In this document: positions 1 to 11,363 of the stretch, one piece after another
Layout of the letters: each line of letters opens with the position of its first letter
How positions within the stretch are numbered: the stretch's first letter is position 1
Assembly: GCF_041381155.1 (NCBI RefSeq)
Contig: NC_091147.1
Coordinates: forward strand, 31,593,349 to 31,657,348
Direction: 5' to 3'
Source: Argopecten irradians
Lineage: Eukaryota > Mollusca > Bivalvia > Pectinida > Pectinidae
Length of the DNA: 64,000 nucleotides
The notes under the pieces: generated by a model
The model's input: only the letters and a program-made list of their open reading frames with translations
What the model was told of the DNA's origin: nothing
Database searches by the model: none
Translations under genes and position numbers: made by a program

Positions 1-1582
1 CACCCAACAAAAAATCAAACAAACAAACAATCTCTCTGAATCCCCTGCTGCAGCTGCAATATATCAAAAGTCTGTGTAAAGGGAGTAGAATTCTTGTCTC
101 ACTACTTTCCTAGTATATCAGTATTAATTTACAACCATATTTGCTTTATTAAATATTACTAAGGATTATTATATTGCAGCCTGATTTTACCATCTTTTCT
201 TGTTAAAATGTTGTGTGCCACAATGACAATGAAGATAATTAATTTTACCTGTTTTTAAAATCATTAATTTGAAACAGGAAGCACGTTTTTCTCTTTCAAA
301 TTGTGCTATTACTCGTCGCTGTTGTAAAACCCGTTCTATGTTGGCACCTATAGCTAGGGGTCCCCTCTATCTGCCGTCCACCAAATTAGGTTTCTGTTTT
401 ATCATATATGTCACGAGAGTGATTATAATATGGGTATTGGTTCACGAGTACACAAATAGAATCCAACAGCTATTAACAGTTGACAATATTTATTACACAC
501 AAACGGAGACAGATAACCCTGAAATAAAAAGAACAATACCTGACAATATATAGGGACACATAAATGAACCGACTACTATATCTTCTATATTTATACTGTA
601 AGGTATAAAATATAAACAGGTATCTATTTAATATATTATAATATTAAATTGTATTTTAATTTCCGAGTTACATATATTTACAAATAACATTTAATTTACT
701 GTCACATGACTCTATGCATTACCCTAACCTCACCGACCAAGGACAGGGTCATGCAGGGTCAATGTGACACATTCAACCAATCCATTCTCTCGCCTCTCAT
801 ACGTCATCATAACAACTTACACACACAGATTTACATGTACAGGACATTACATGACACAAGGACATGTAAATTCAGACAGACACAGGGACATGTAAATTAA
901 GACAATACACAGCGCATGTAGTTAAAACACCATATATAATACATATTATATATATGGTGAATTTAAACACCGCGACATATAGATATGTTCGTTCGCAATG
1001 ACACTACATCAGAAACAAGTTTAACTCAGTCTCAATGAATCCCATCTTTATCGACAACGTTTTACAAATCGGATCGATTTAAGATTTCTGTTCGGCGACA
1101 TCTGTTAATGCGGAGACACGTTAAATTGATTGCCACATCTACTTCCCGATACACCCAGTCGTTATCTATCGAACAGCCTCCGAAGCCTTTAGTTGTACCA
1201 AACGCGTGAACTACTTACGCTTACAGAAACATCAACGTAGAACTCTATCAAAAGAACTACTAAAGTGAACTCTAAAGAAGTTTGAAATTTCAAATACTCA
1301 TGGACATTATAATTTCAGAGTGGATATATACCATTTGTGGACTTTGAGTTTACGTTGGAACCGTGATTTTCAAATACGTTTGGAAAAAGGAACTTGAAAA
1401 GAAACTATCCGAGAAGGACCAAGGTTTAGCTGAGCCGTTTGTGTTTGTAGGCCAATTCACGGGAACTGTAACATCCACGTCTAAAAGTAAACGAGATTAT
1501 TCGTGGAAAGGTTTGTGTTCTTAGAAAACAACGTCAGTAATTAGAGAAGTGTTAACTCACGACCACGGACCGTATACAGGCT
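1..1582. other. Upstream non-coding region
   Basis: No convincing coding sequence or RNA gene is visible. The region is AT-rich. The last few hundred bases probably hold the promoter and 5' leader of the gene that starts at 1628. A short A/T palindrome at 929-959 (arms CACCATATATA and TATATATGGTG) could be the relic of a small inverted-repeat transposon. Confidence 0.5.
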
Positions 1583-1627
1583 GTGAGGGGGAATACATCG
1601 CCATCTGTCCATAAGACTGGTAGTACC

Positions 1628-4153
1628 ATGTTGAGGAAGAAAAACCAGCGTGACCCGATCGGTAGCCTAGAACTCGGTGGCGCAGTGCAAATGACCAAGT
1701 CCTTCCGGGTCAAGAGAATCAGTTACAAGAAAATTCTGAAATACGTCATCTTGATTATTCTTGGAATAGCAATCCACTCCATATACCGGGAGATATTTCA
1801 GGTAAATATATTATTGGTGACAAAGGGGAAAATTCGAGTTGTTGAAACCGTGCACCCTTCATGAACATGTCCATGGCGGATCTAGGAGATTTTAAAAAAG
1901 ATACATTTATATAAATATGTAACAAGAATTTACTCCATGATGTTAAGGAAGTATTTCCACCAGTTATTGTATAATTTGTGAGCATAGTCTGAATTTACTT
2001 TGTAACAATTATACAGTTTGTTTATAATTCAATCGCTTTTCAAACGATACTTACATAACTCTCTTTATCGTAGGCTCATCATGTCGAGGAACTGCAACAA
2101 AACAAAGAACCAATCGAAGATAGCATCAACCTTCAAAGTAAAAACGAGCCACTCCACGACGCGGCGCCAGTGGAAGTTCCGGTTAACCAAGAGCCACCTG
2201 GCGGTCGGATACTGGATGATGTAAACGGTAACCATCATGAAAGTGTTGATAGAAAAGCTGAAGATATGGCCGAAAGGATATTCAGAGAAAATGAGCACAA
2301 TATGGCCCAAAACCAAGAAACTTTTGGTAAGCCCTTAGATCAAAATCAAGTTTTCAAAGAAGCAAACGAGGAGAATGTGGCAGAGCATCGGGCTGAAGAA
2401 AGTGCCAGAATTATAGAGGCTGATGAGATCCCGGCTCCAGTTGACCAAGCTCCATTTGAACAAATTGTAGATTTGAAAGAGGATGTTTTGGAAAACGAGA
2501 ACATTAATCGAGCGGAACAGGAAATTCAAAAGGAGATAGGAAATATAATGGAGGATACTTACGATGAAATCAAGAATCCTGCTGGAGTCCAGGAGGAGCC
2601 GCCACCCAACAATCCGGAAGTGGAACCCGCCAAGGAAGTGCAGAAAATCCAGGAGGCGGTAAAGAAAGTTGAGGAGATTCCCAAGAGTTATCGAGAAGTC
2701 GTGCGTCCTCACGATCATGGTCTGCCAAACCTCGTCACCGCTGCTCTTAAAAAAGACATCCTGAAAGTGGAGCAGCTGATCCTTTCGGTACAACGCTTCT
2801 TCCCAGACGAGAAGATTTATGTCTATGACATCGACCTTGAGCCACGACAACACAAATTGGTATGTGTTTAGATTGACCTTAATGTATCTGAAATTGTAAA
2901 CATGAGCTAGCTCCACTGTAGCGCTAAACACACACTTTCATATTCGTTTTTGCAGTCAATTGATAAGGATGTTAAGTACATATCTCTCATCCTTCCTTTC
3001 TTCCTTCCTTCCGTGTGTTTAAATTTTGTTTCAACTTTCAGTTGTCAGCTATGTGCAATGTACGCATGCGTCACCTTTTGTTGGACGTATTTCCTAAGTT
3101 TGTGCAGAACGTCACCAACTTCCATTGGCGGCCTCTTGTTATGCACGTACGTATTCTACACTAATTACAACAGTTGATATAAGTCTTCTCGAAAGAATAT
3201 ATTAAAGATTGGCCCGTAGGGAGTTAAGTGCTTTGTTTACGTTCGTTTGAAAAAAGAGAATAAAATGAAAAAATATTATAACAATATTGAAAATATTGAA
3301 AATAGAAGTACTTATTAACCCGAGATGCAATGTTTTTAACTTCCTGATAGCAACTGGCTATTTAAGAGTTTTTGACAAATAAGTTCTTATAAAAGATCAA
3401 TGTATGATCTGTAGATTATAAGTGTTAGAAATGTCAATCGATTTTTATCTATAATGTGTAAGTGTTTGGATGTCGGCATCCACTTGGTTCCACGATACTA
3501 CACAGATTTGCAAATGTGTCCAAACACTATCGGCCCTTTATATTAATGTGGAAACGTCTATTTAGTTGTTTCCTTCATTTTAAAAGTATTTATTACATAA
3601 CTTTTTTTTATAGCTTGCTGTAACCGAGTTTGAACACATCACCTGGTTGAACCACAAAATGCGTTTGAAGAATTCCAAGAAACTACTGTCGCAATACCCA
3701 AAAGCTCACGACACCAGTGTTCTGGTTTTAGGACATGCGGCCAGTTACACGACCTTCGCTGTTACACACCCCGACATGTACAAGTTCATCAAGACTGACA
3801 GAAAAGAGTTATCCAAACATCCACATATTGAAATATTCGCTTTAATCATGCACAATACGGCCGAGCTCAGAGAACATTTTATGAAGCACCTTCTCTCCTG
3901 CACTATGGATCCTGCGTGTCTTGCGCCCCCCGGATCTCGAACTAACTGTGATTTCGATTTTTCAGGAAGACTTTATGCCAAATGTCACCAATATGACGAA
4001 TCTGCTATCAACATTTTGTTGAAAAACTGGTTTCAGTTTGATAAAGCAAAGTTTTCCGCTGGAAACTGCTGTTTTAGCGATTACGACCCTAATGAACGAA
4101 TACGGCCCCAGATATGTCATAGACGAATCGACGAAAAGATAGAAGATTTGTAA
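1628..4153 (+). CDS. Type II membrane protein with DUF1647-like domain (4 exons)
   Basis: Four phase-0 exons give about 534 residues: 1628-1801, 2074-2859, 3042-3146 and 3614-4153. All donors are GT and all acceptors AG (donors at 1802, 2860, 3147). The start is the first ATG of its frame, preceded by ACC. Residues 1-35 are basic, with KKNQR and RISYKK. Residues about 36-53 are a hydrophobic anchor (VILIILGIAIHSIY), which suggests a type II Golgi-like protein. Exon 2 encodes a long Glu/Pro-rich stem and then a domain start with KIYVYDIDL. Exon 3 supplies CNVRMRHLLLDVFPKF and WRPLVMH. Exon 4 ends in a block with CTMDPACLAP and CHQYDESAINILL. This order (YDLGL-like strand, CNV, WKPL-like, late CHRYDQSA-like block) matches invertebrate DUF1647 proteins as I recall them. 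These resemble glycosyltransferases, but no activity is established. The start could lie in a missed upstream exon. Confidence 0.78.
3042..3146 (+). CDS. Short exon 3 of the DUF1647-like gene
   Basis: This 105-base exon encodes 35 residues in phase 0. It follows TTTCAG (acceptor AG at 3040-3041) and is followed by GTACGT (donor at 3147). The long open frame over this stretch is a different one, so the exon is easily missed. Without it the protein would lack the CNV...W(K/R)PL segment that sits between the YD strand and the C-terminal half in family members. I see no further exon between 3147 and 3613. Confidence 0.72.
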
Positions 4154-4458
4154 ACAGATTCTTTATCATAAACAATAACATAATACAATTGTACATGCCA
4201 GACTCTTCGTGGCCTAGTAAGAACTAAAGGGAGATTACCGATATACGTTTCTCCGAATATGAACACTTTTAGAGGAACATAAAAAATAACGGTATACAAT
4301 TGATTTTTCTGAATCGATACTAGATTGATTAGAGCAATTCAGTTGAAAAAAAATTTACTATGCCCATCTCATGTTAAGAAAATCTAGCACAACAAAATTA
4401 TATAATGCAGATTTCTATTTGTTCCCGTAACAAAAGATACATAGGAAGAGAGGAAAAG

Positions 4459-4536
<78 letters not shown>

Positions 4537-5973
4537 AATCCTAGCGGCGAGAGAGAAATTTTGATACTCCGGCAGAGCCCGGACAAATGAACAGTTGCGT
4601 TATTTAAGTTAACTTACTTGAACTATAAATGTAGCGAGTACTTTATGTCACAGTACTGATGTTTGGAAGATCGTTATCCAGTAGGAAGTATTGAATCGTG
4701 AAGAAAGCATAAGAAACATTCTACATACTGTACGACAAACATATCAAGCCGTAAACCTAATACCTGTAATGTTTTTTAAATCCTTATATTATCCCTATAA
4801 AGTGGTCCTCGGATGCCCTGGTACCGACAAACGAGAAAAACGTAGTGGATAAATGAATCAAAAGCTGAACACTGTTTGGCTTAATTCTGCTTAGCTCACG
4901 TTATTGAATCGCCACACAGTATCGGAAGGATCCGAGTTCGATTCACCACCATGTTTTTCTAACAATATATGTATTATAATAGTTATTTGACAAGCAATAT
5001 CAATACTTTGTTTTTTATGTGATGATATAGGTTTCTTGATTTTTTTACTGTGTGTAACAGCATTCAAAGAATTCATCAGAAAAAAATGTGCTTATGTTAA
5101 CGATATATTTGTTATTACGAATGGTAAACCATGGAAGCTCTAATAGGCAGAGAGTCCCGGTAGATTACTAGCAATAAAAAAAGACTTTATTTTGAAACAG
5201 TTTTCTGACAGGCAATCGGAACATCTCGCTTACTTCTGTGAGTTCCGGAGAAAATGAAGAGGACTGACGAAGTGAAACGAAGGGGAGTAACTCTGATAGA
5301 TCAGAATGGATGGACGAAAAAATCCCAAAATGATTGTTGTCCTGTCTGAATAGATATAACATAGTGTATCTGATGATGTGTATTTTAATCAGATTGCTAA
5401 GTGTTGTGGTGTTGACACATCATCTACTTCTGTGTTATTGAATTCCAAATATTCTTACACATTTTATTCTTTATTGTTTCTCGTCATCCCTTCATCTTGT
5501 ACAAGGTAATTTACAGAACATTGTCTACATTTGGAGCGTATATCACCTAATCCTAATTCATCCATAGTTTACTCATTTATGGGAGTGACCAGTTGGTATA
5601 ACAGAAAACAATTCTTTATTGCTCAAATATATGTACTATATATATGTACTTATATATTTTACATATGTACCTGTATAAAGGTTAACATATGTACCTTTAT
5701 ACAGATTAATATATGTACCTATAAACATATTAACATATGAATAACTGTGTATTTGAACATTTTCTGTTAGTTAAATGTATTATTTGAAATGTTGACTTTT
5801 CAGTAATACAAATAATGTAATAATAAACCATTTCCGTAGATTGTTGTAATGGAGTTTTAGTCATTGTATTTTAAATACTTTTACCTAAAAGCAATCCCTG
5901 AATTGCAGCTCCACAGACGTCATCAGCCAGGTCCTCTTCTCCCTGAACGTTTCGACTCCTAACCTGGAACGTC
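4154..5973. other. 3' flank, no gene seen
   Basis: This holds the probable 3' untranslated region of the preceding gene and non-coding DNA. It contains the CG/GA microsatellite at 4457-4530 and imperfect short repeats built on ACATATGTACC at 5670-5740. At 5881-5930 is a segment (CAATCCCTGAATTGCAGCTC and following) that recurs in similar form at 8983-9030. No open frame here looks like a protein. Confidence 0.5.
4457..4530. repeat. (CG)n(GA)n compound microsatellite
   Basis: About 8 CG dinucleotides are followed by about 28 uninterrupted GA dinucleotides. Arg/Glu and Ser/Leu runs read across it in several frames are artefacts of the repeat. Confidence 0.95.
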
Positions 5974-8064
5974 CTTTTTAGCTCACCTGGCCCGAAGGGC
6001 CGGTGAGCTTATGTCATGGCGCGGCGTCCGTCGTCCGTCGTCCGTCCGTCCGTCTGTCCGTCAACATTTCCTTTAAATCGCTACTAGTCATAGAGTTCTG
6101 CATGGATTGTAACCAAATTTGGCCACAAACATCCTTGGGGGAAGGGGAACAGAACTTGTATAAATTTTGGCTCTGACACCCCGGGGGCAGGAGGGGCGGG
6201 GCCCAATAGGGGAAATATAGGTAAATCCTTTAAATCGCTACTTGTCATAGAGTTCTACATGGATTGTAACCAAATTTGGCCACAAACATCCTTGGGGGAA
6301 GGGGAACAGAACTTGTATAAATTTTGGCTCTGACCCCCGGGGGCAGGAGGGGCGGGGCCCAATAGGGGAAATAGAGGTAAATCCTATAAATTGCTACTAG
6401 TCGTAGAGTTCTGCATGGATTGTAACCAAATTTGGCCAGAAACATCCTTGGGGGAAGGGGAACAGAACTTGTATAAATTTTGGCTCTGACCCCCCGGGGG
6501 CAGGAGGGGCGGGGCCCAATAGGGGAAATAGAAGTAAATCCTTTAAATCGCTACTTGTCATAGAGTTCTACATGGATTGTAACCAAATTTGGCCACAAAC
6601 ATCCTTGGGGGAAGGGGAACAGAACTTGTATAAATTTTGGCTCTGACCCCCCGGGGGCAGGAGGGGCGGGGCCCAATAGGGGAAATAGAGGTAAATCCTA
6701 TAAATTGCTACTAGTCGTAGAGTTCTGCATGGATTGTAACCAAATTTGGCCAGAAACATCCTTGGGGGAAGGGGAACAGAACTTGTATAAATTTTGGCTC
6801 TGACCCCCCCCCCCCCCGGGGGCAGGAGGGGCGGGGCCCAATAGGGGAAATAGAAGTAAATCCTTTAAATCGCTACTTGTCATAGAGTTCTACATGGATT
6901 GTAACCAAATTTGGCCACAAACATCCTTGGGGGAAGGGGAACAGAACTTGTATAAATTTTGGCTCTGACCCCCCGGGGGCAGGAGGGGCGGGGCCCAATA
7001 GGGGAAATATAGGTAAATCCTATAAATTGCTACTAGTCGTAGAGTTTTGCATGGATTGTAACCAAATTTGGCCAGAAACATCCTTGGGGGAAGGGGAACA
7101 GAACTTGTATAAATTTTGGCTCTGGCCCTCCGGGGGCTGGAGGGGTGGGGCCCAATAGGGGAAATAGAGGTAAATCCTTTAAATCGCTACTAGTCATAGA
7201 GTTCTGCATGGAATGTAACCAAATTTGGCCAGAAATATCCTTGGGAGAATAAGAACTGAGTTTGTATAAATTTTGGCTCTGGTCCCCGGGGCAGGAGGGG
7301 CGGGGCCCAATAGGGGAATTATAGGTAAATTCTATAAATTGCTACTTAATTGTCCTAGAGTTTTGTATGGATTGTAACTAAATTTGGCCACAAACATCCT
7401 TGGGGGTAGGAGAACAGAACTTGTATAAATTTTGGCTCTGACCCCCTGTGGGCAGGAGGGGCGGGGCCCAATAGGGGAAATAGAGGTAAATTCTATCAAT
7501 CGCTACTTGTCCTAGAGTTCTGCATGGATTGTAATCAATTTTGGCCACAAACATCCTTGGGGGAAGAGGAACAGAACTTGTATAAATTTTGGCTCTGATC
7601 CCCTGGGGGTAGGAGGGGCGGGGCCCAATAGGGGAAATAGAGGTAAATCCTTTAAATCGCTACTTGTCATAGAGTTCTGCATGGATTGTAACCAAATTTG
7701 GCCACAAACATCCTTGGGGGAAGGGGAACAGAACTTGTAGAAATTTTGGCTCTGATCCCCCGGGGGTAGGAGAGGTGGGGCCCAATAGGGGAAATAGAGG
7801 TAAATTCTTTAAATCGCTACTAGTCATAGAGTTCTGCATGGAATGTAACCAAATTTGGCCATGCAGAAACATCCTTTGTGGAAGGGGAACAGAACTTGTA
7901 TAAATTTTGGCTCTGACCCCCAGGGGGCAGGAGGGGTGGGTCCCAATAGGGGATTTAGAGGTTAATATTAAAATTCCTTCAGAAAAGAAACAATGAACCT
8001 GTATTCAGAAAATTATTTGGCATTACAAACCAGGTGAGCGATACAGGCCCTCTGGGCCTCTTGT
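5974..8064 (+). mobile_element. Helentron/pearl-like non-autonomous element
   Basis: The left end (TTTTTAGCTCACCTGG onward) folds into a hairpin: GCTCACCTGGCCC, loop GAA, GGGCCGGTGAGC. A (CCGT)n-type stretch follows at 6025-6060, then the tandem core. The right end is a second hairpin, AGGCCC-TCT-GGGCCT, followed by CTTGTTTT. Terminal hairpins, a subterminal microsatellite, a tandem core of about 160 bp and no clear target duplication describe the bivalve 'pearl' repeats, which are thought to be Helitron/Helentron derivatives. No Rep/helicase gene is present, so it would depend on an autonomous partner. The family assignment is from memory of these features. Confidence 0.65.
6070..7965 (+). 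repeat. Tandem core, about 12 units of about 157 bp
   Basis: The marker GCTACT(A/T)GTC recurs near 6080, 6237, 6392, 6550, 6707, 6871, 7029, 7187, 7344, 7501, 7660 and 7818. Each unit has a CCAAATTTGGCCA segment and a GC-rich tract with a variable C/G run (longest near 6805-6820). Units differ by a few per cent, and alternate units share variants (CTTGTCATAG with CTATAAATTGC neighbours), which hints at dimeric amplification. Minus-strand open frames of 60-70 codons recur with the period and are not genes. Confidence 0.9.
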
Positions 8065-9619
8065 TTTCTGGTGTTCTCAGCGTTCTGAAGTGATCTCAGT
8101 TGTTTCCTGAGGTCGTCTCGCAGCTGTTGCAAACCGATCCTCTCCGTGATGTTCGACCTTCTGAACCGATTCCTTAATCTGGTGTTACCTTCTGTTCGGT
8201 TGGTGGGAATTAGCTTGCTTTTTCTGTTCGTCTGTGCCATATCTTTCACATCCCAATGTGTACATAATTGTTGTCAAGGACTTAATCGTTCTCTCCCACT
8301 CCACCTTGCAGTGTTGTCTCCAGCATCGTATCCAAATCCTCATCTAGTTGTTTCATGTGTCCTTGTCGTTTATGCGAGGCCACTTTTCTCCTCCTTTCGA
8401 CTGTAGGTTCATCTGCTATAGTTCCTCGACCCTATTCTCCCCTCAAGTGAACTCGCGGTGTCTCGCTGTGACGACACACCAGCGGAGAGGTCTTCAGCAC
8501 TTTGTTGTTGTAAATCCTGGCTGGGAACCTCCTGCGTCTCACCTGATGGTATACATGTATCTGTGCGCTGCTGCCGTTTCTCCTCAGTTTGGCACTTCGA
8601 CTTTCGCCTGATGGATCCGTAAAGCCTCGAAGTTTTTTTTGCAGACTTTCCCACAGTGGCACTTGAACTCTACTTCCTTTCCAGTCAAAGTCCGTTGAGG
8701 ACGAGCCTAGCCTTTTGCCGTGTTTGTCTGTCCTCTCTATCAATCTTTCATCCTCCCCCTCTCTCGGAAGGACTTCTGGGTGTGTTTTGCTCTGTTATGT
8801 CAATTCGTTAGCTGGTTGTAGGTTGTATCCTCGCGGGTACTGTGAAGTGCGAAGCTGCCCCACTTCATACCTGGTACTAGTCTGTTCCTCAGATTCGCCA
8901 TCTGTCTTTCCAGCGTCTCCAAAATGTCCTTGGTTGCCATCCAGTCTCTCCTGGAAGTCACTGGCAGTCCAGTATAGTAATATTACCTAAATACAATCCC
9001 TGGTTTACAGCTCCACAAGGACGTCATCAGCGTCATCTGTGGAATAGCTTCCTAGTTCCATGTCTTGTCGGTCTCCACCACAGCCAGCTGGAAAGACTTC
9101 TCTGATGGTTATTTAACATTCGGTCCACTGATGCTTTCCTGTCTCTGCCCTTCACAACGTGTGCTGCAAACATTCTCCTTTGTTTGAATGTTTTGCAGGA
9201 AACCATCTGCATACGATCTCCATTTGGAAGACCCTAAACAACACCCACCCTAGGGCCCTGATGTCCTCCTTCCAATTCTTTCATTAATTCCCCTTCTTTC
9301 GCTCAAATGAGTCTCCTCACATCTTTCTTACCATGGGAAATTGTCAATTCCACTATGACCCATTTTCTTTCCTGGTGTTGACCATATGAGGATTATCTGG
9401 ACGCAGATTGGGTCTGGATTTATTGTCGGGAAATACCAGTTCTCCTGTCTAGATCGACCCAATCTCCCGGTGTATTGATGCGCCGTCAAGGATTCCCCCT
9501 GGTGAACAGTTTGAAGAAGTGTGTCCTCCATCTTCGACCTCGTAACAAAATTGATGAATGTACCAATTCGTCGCAGGCTGTCCGCTTCTTAATCCTCTCC
9601 CTCTCCAGGATGTCAGCCT
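8065..9619. other. Unassigned decayed repeat region
   Basis: No intact gene is seen. Several overlapping minus-strand open frames of 60-100 codons are rich in Arg, Ser and Gln, with no motif I recognise. A segment at 8983-9030 resembles one at 5881-5930 on the other side of the Helentron-like element. Together these suggest an old transposable element, but I cannot name it. Confidence 0.35.
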
Positions 9620-9750
9620 GGCCCCGATTTCTCGAAATAAAAAATTACTTAAAGTCGTCAAGTTTTACATATAAGTTACATAAGGAAGAAAGAAAAAACT
9701 TCAGTTTTGACTGAAAAAGTATGTCACTTTTGTTTTCGAGAAATCGTGGA
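9620..9750. mobile_element. Short palindromic MITE, copy 1
   Basis: Ends are GGCCCCGATTTCTCGAAA and TTTTCGAGAAATCGTGG, giving an imperfect terminal inverted repeat. The interior shares ATATAAGTTACATAAGGA with copy 2 at 15750-15855. There is no coding capacity. Confidence 0.6.
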
Positions 9751-10050
9751 GAACCTAATAATGGCGTCATCTGTAGTCGTCCTTTTTTGCGTAAAAGAGC
9801 GATATTTGCATCCTGATAGTACATGCGTAAGGTTTTCCCTGGGTCCAGTTTGCACAATGGGCAGTGGTCTGTGAGTCTCAGTCAGTGACCTCATATATGG
9901 GGTGTTAGTAGGGCGAGGAAAAAGCAAGGAGGTTAAACTGACCTCAAGCAGGAACTGGATTCGCAGGTTCCATGCGCCAGATGTCGACCAGGGACAGCTT
10001 CTGTCAGTAGTTCCCCATCTTCGTCCATGCTCCCTGGGCTCCATCTTCAC
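9751..10050 (-). other. Non-integrase sequence beside assembly gap
   Basis: On the minus strand this reads without a stop into the integrase frame across the gap, but nothing in it resembles an integrase C-terminus. In another minus frame, LSLVDIWRMEP at about 9970-10010 resembles the 'LVDIWR' stretch of L1-type LINE endonucleases. This is a weak resemblance. The region may be a LINE relic joined to the Polinton-like block by the gap or by an insertion. Confidence 0.3.
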
Positions 10051-10060
10051 NNNNNNNNNN
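10051..10060. other. Assembly gap (10 N)
   Basis: Ten consecutive N bases. True size and content are unknown. The gap cuts the 3' end of the integrase-like gene. Confidence 0.99.
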
Positions 10061-10974
10061 CTCCTTCTAATTTTAAATATTTCAGAAGTCCACTTTTGTT
10101 GATATGCGCGATCAAACGGTTTCCTAATGTGCGAGATTCTTACTAGACTGCCTATCTTGAATGCGTAAGGTGTTTTAGATCTTTTTGTCGAAGATTTTAA
10201 TGCCTGTTTTGGTCGACGAAGATACATATAGGCAAACAGATCAGCTTTGTTACGATCATTTACGTCTTTAGGAGCGACATTATGTAATGATCGGTGAGGA
10301 GTCGCGTTGTAACTGCTAACGAAGTCCTGTAGATCGTCTATGTACCTATAGGATCTCTGTTTTGTGAAAAACCTATACAACATGGTCTTTAGGGTGCGGA
10401 TAACGCGCTCAGAATAGTTAGCTTTAACGACGTTTTTGGTCGTGAAATAATGAACGTCGTGTTCTTTGCACCATTTTTTTAACCACTGGTTATTAAACTC
10501 GCTTCCTCCATCACTTCGCAGACGCTTAGGTATGACTCCTCTTTTAACGATTCTATCGAAGGCTTTTAATACCTCCTTTCCAGTTTTCGATCGCAAAGGT
10601 TCCACCCAAAGAAATCGACTGAATACATCGATGACTATTAACAGGAAACGAATACCATCGTTTTCACTGGATAGGTTGCTTACATCTGCTAAGTCAGTGT
10701 CATATTGTTCGAAAGGTCCTGATACCTCCACTCTCGCTCGTCTGAACCTATGTCTCGACGGTTTCTGAAGACTGTAACTATCTAAACTTTGAATATATCG
10801 TCTTATCTTATGAAGACCTAATTGACTGTAACCTGCTGCCTTTAGTACTTGGTAAACCTTTCCGGGGCTCAGATAAGCACCTCCGTTCTCGGTATTAAAA
10901 TATACGTCATCTATAGCTCTTTTATCTTTAACGCTCAACACCATTCTGCAAATGAAAAAAAAAACCCAAGCCAT
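10061..10974 (-). CDS. Polinton/Maverick-type DDE integrase, 3' end lost in gap
   Basis: The frame runs leftwards from ATG at 10974 (an alternative ATG at 10944 fits the family start better). The N-terminal part carries a helical DNA-binding-like region with QVLKAAGYSQLGLHKIRRYI and Y-S-L-Q-K-P. The catalytic core shows FEQYDTDLADVS (first Asp), KRLRSDGGSEFNNQW (second Asp) and ANYSERVIRTLK (Glu), with about 33 residues between the last two. VSSYNATPHRSLHNVAPKDV and a chromo/SH3-like IGSLVRISHIRKPFDRAYQQKW follow. This is the layout of the F54H12.3-like integrases encoded by Polintons. The role would be strand transfer of the element into the host genome. It is the last gene of a minus-strand block. 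The visible part is open; the C-terminus is lost at the N gap. Confidence 0.8.
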
Positions 10975-11056
10975 TTTTTGTATGAAACTTTTATATATAT
11001 ATATATCAATATATGCGTGTGCGTGTATGATATACAGGAATTACAGTTATCAAGAT

Positions 11057-11353
11057 TCATAATAATCTGTTCTTTAAAATTATCATACGTTTCGCCATTT
11101 CACATATTTTATTCTTCCATCCCTCAGTCTTCAGTTCAGTGTTTCTCCATTCGGCACGGCACAATTGACCCAGGTAAGCGTTCCTCACAGAGCGTGAAAT
11201 ATCACAGTTGAGTAGTTCTTTTATAAAATCACGAATCACTACTACATCATCGATATATCTTAACGATTCAGTGATATTATATTGTTTAGAAGTAACAATT
11301 TCACACACATGATTAGCATACACAAGATTCAATAGATTATCTAGATCAATCAT
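11057..11353 (-). CDS. Unknown small ORF of Polinton-like block
   Basis: 98 codons from a true ATG, ending 82 bases or more before the integrase start and beginning 10 bases after the preceding ORF stops. The protein is mostly helical by eye, with Leu/Ile-rich N-terminal (MIDLDNLLNLVYANHVC) and basic C-terminal (KRMIILKNRLL) parts. I do not recognise a family. Its strand and tight spacing suggest it belongs to the same transcription unit as the BIR and integrase genes. Confidence 0.5.
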   Translation of the reverse strand: MIDLDNLLNLVYANHVCEIVTSKQYNITESLRYIDDVVVIRDFIKELLNCDISRSVRNAYLGQLCRAEWRNTELKTEGWKNKICEMAKRMIILKNRLL

Positions 11354-11363
11354 TGTTACGTTT

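Noticed and set aside
2065-2931. Minus-strand hydrophobic ORFs opposite exon 2
   Set aside because: Antisense shadows of the acidic stem of the DUF1647-like gene.
4398-4590. Arg/Glu and Ser/Leu repeat proteins
   Set aside because: Translation of a (GA)n microsatellite.
6245-7872. Recurring minus-strand ORFs (about 63-70 codons)
   Set aside because: They repeat with the 157-bp core of the Helentron-like element and shift with indels.
8409-8743. Arg/Ser-rich protein genes on the minus strand
   Set aside because: Overlapping short frames in decayed repeat DNA, with no start context, motif or codon pattern to support them.
9724-10050. C-terminal extension of the integrase across the N gap
   Set aside because: Sequence after the gap is not integrase-like, and the frame is open by chance through Ns.
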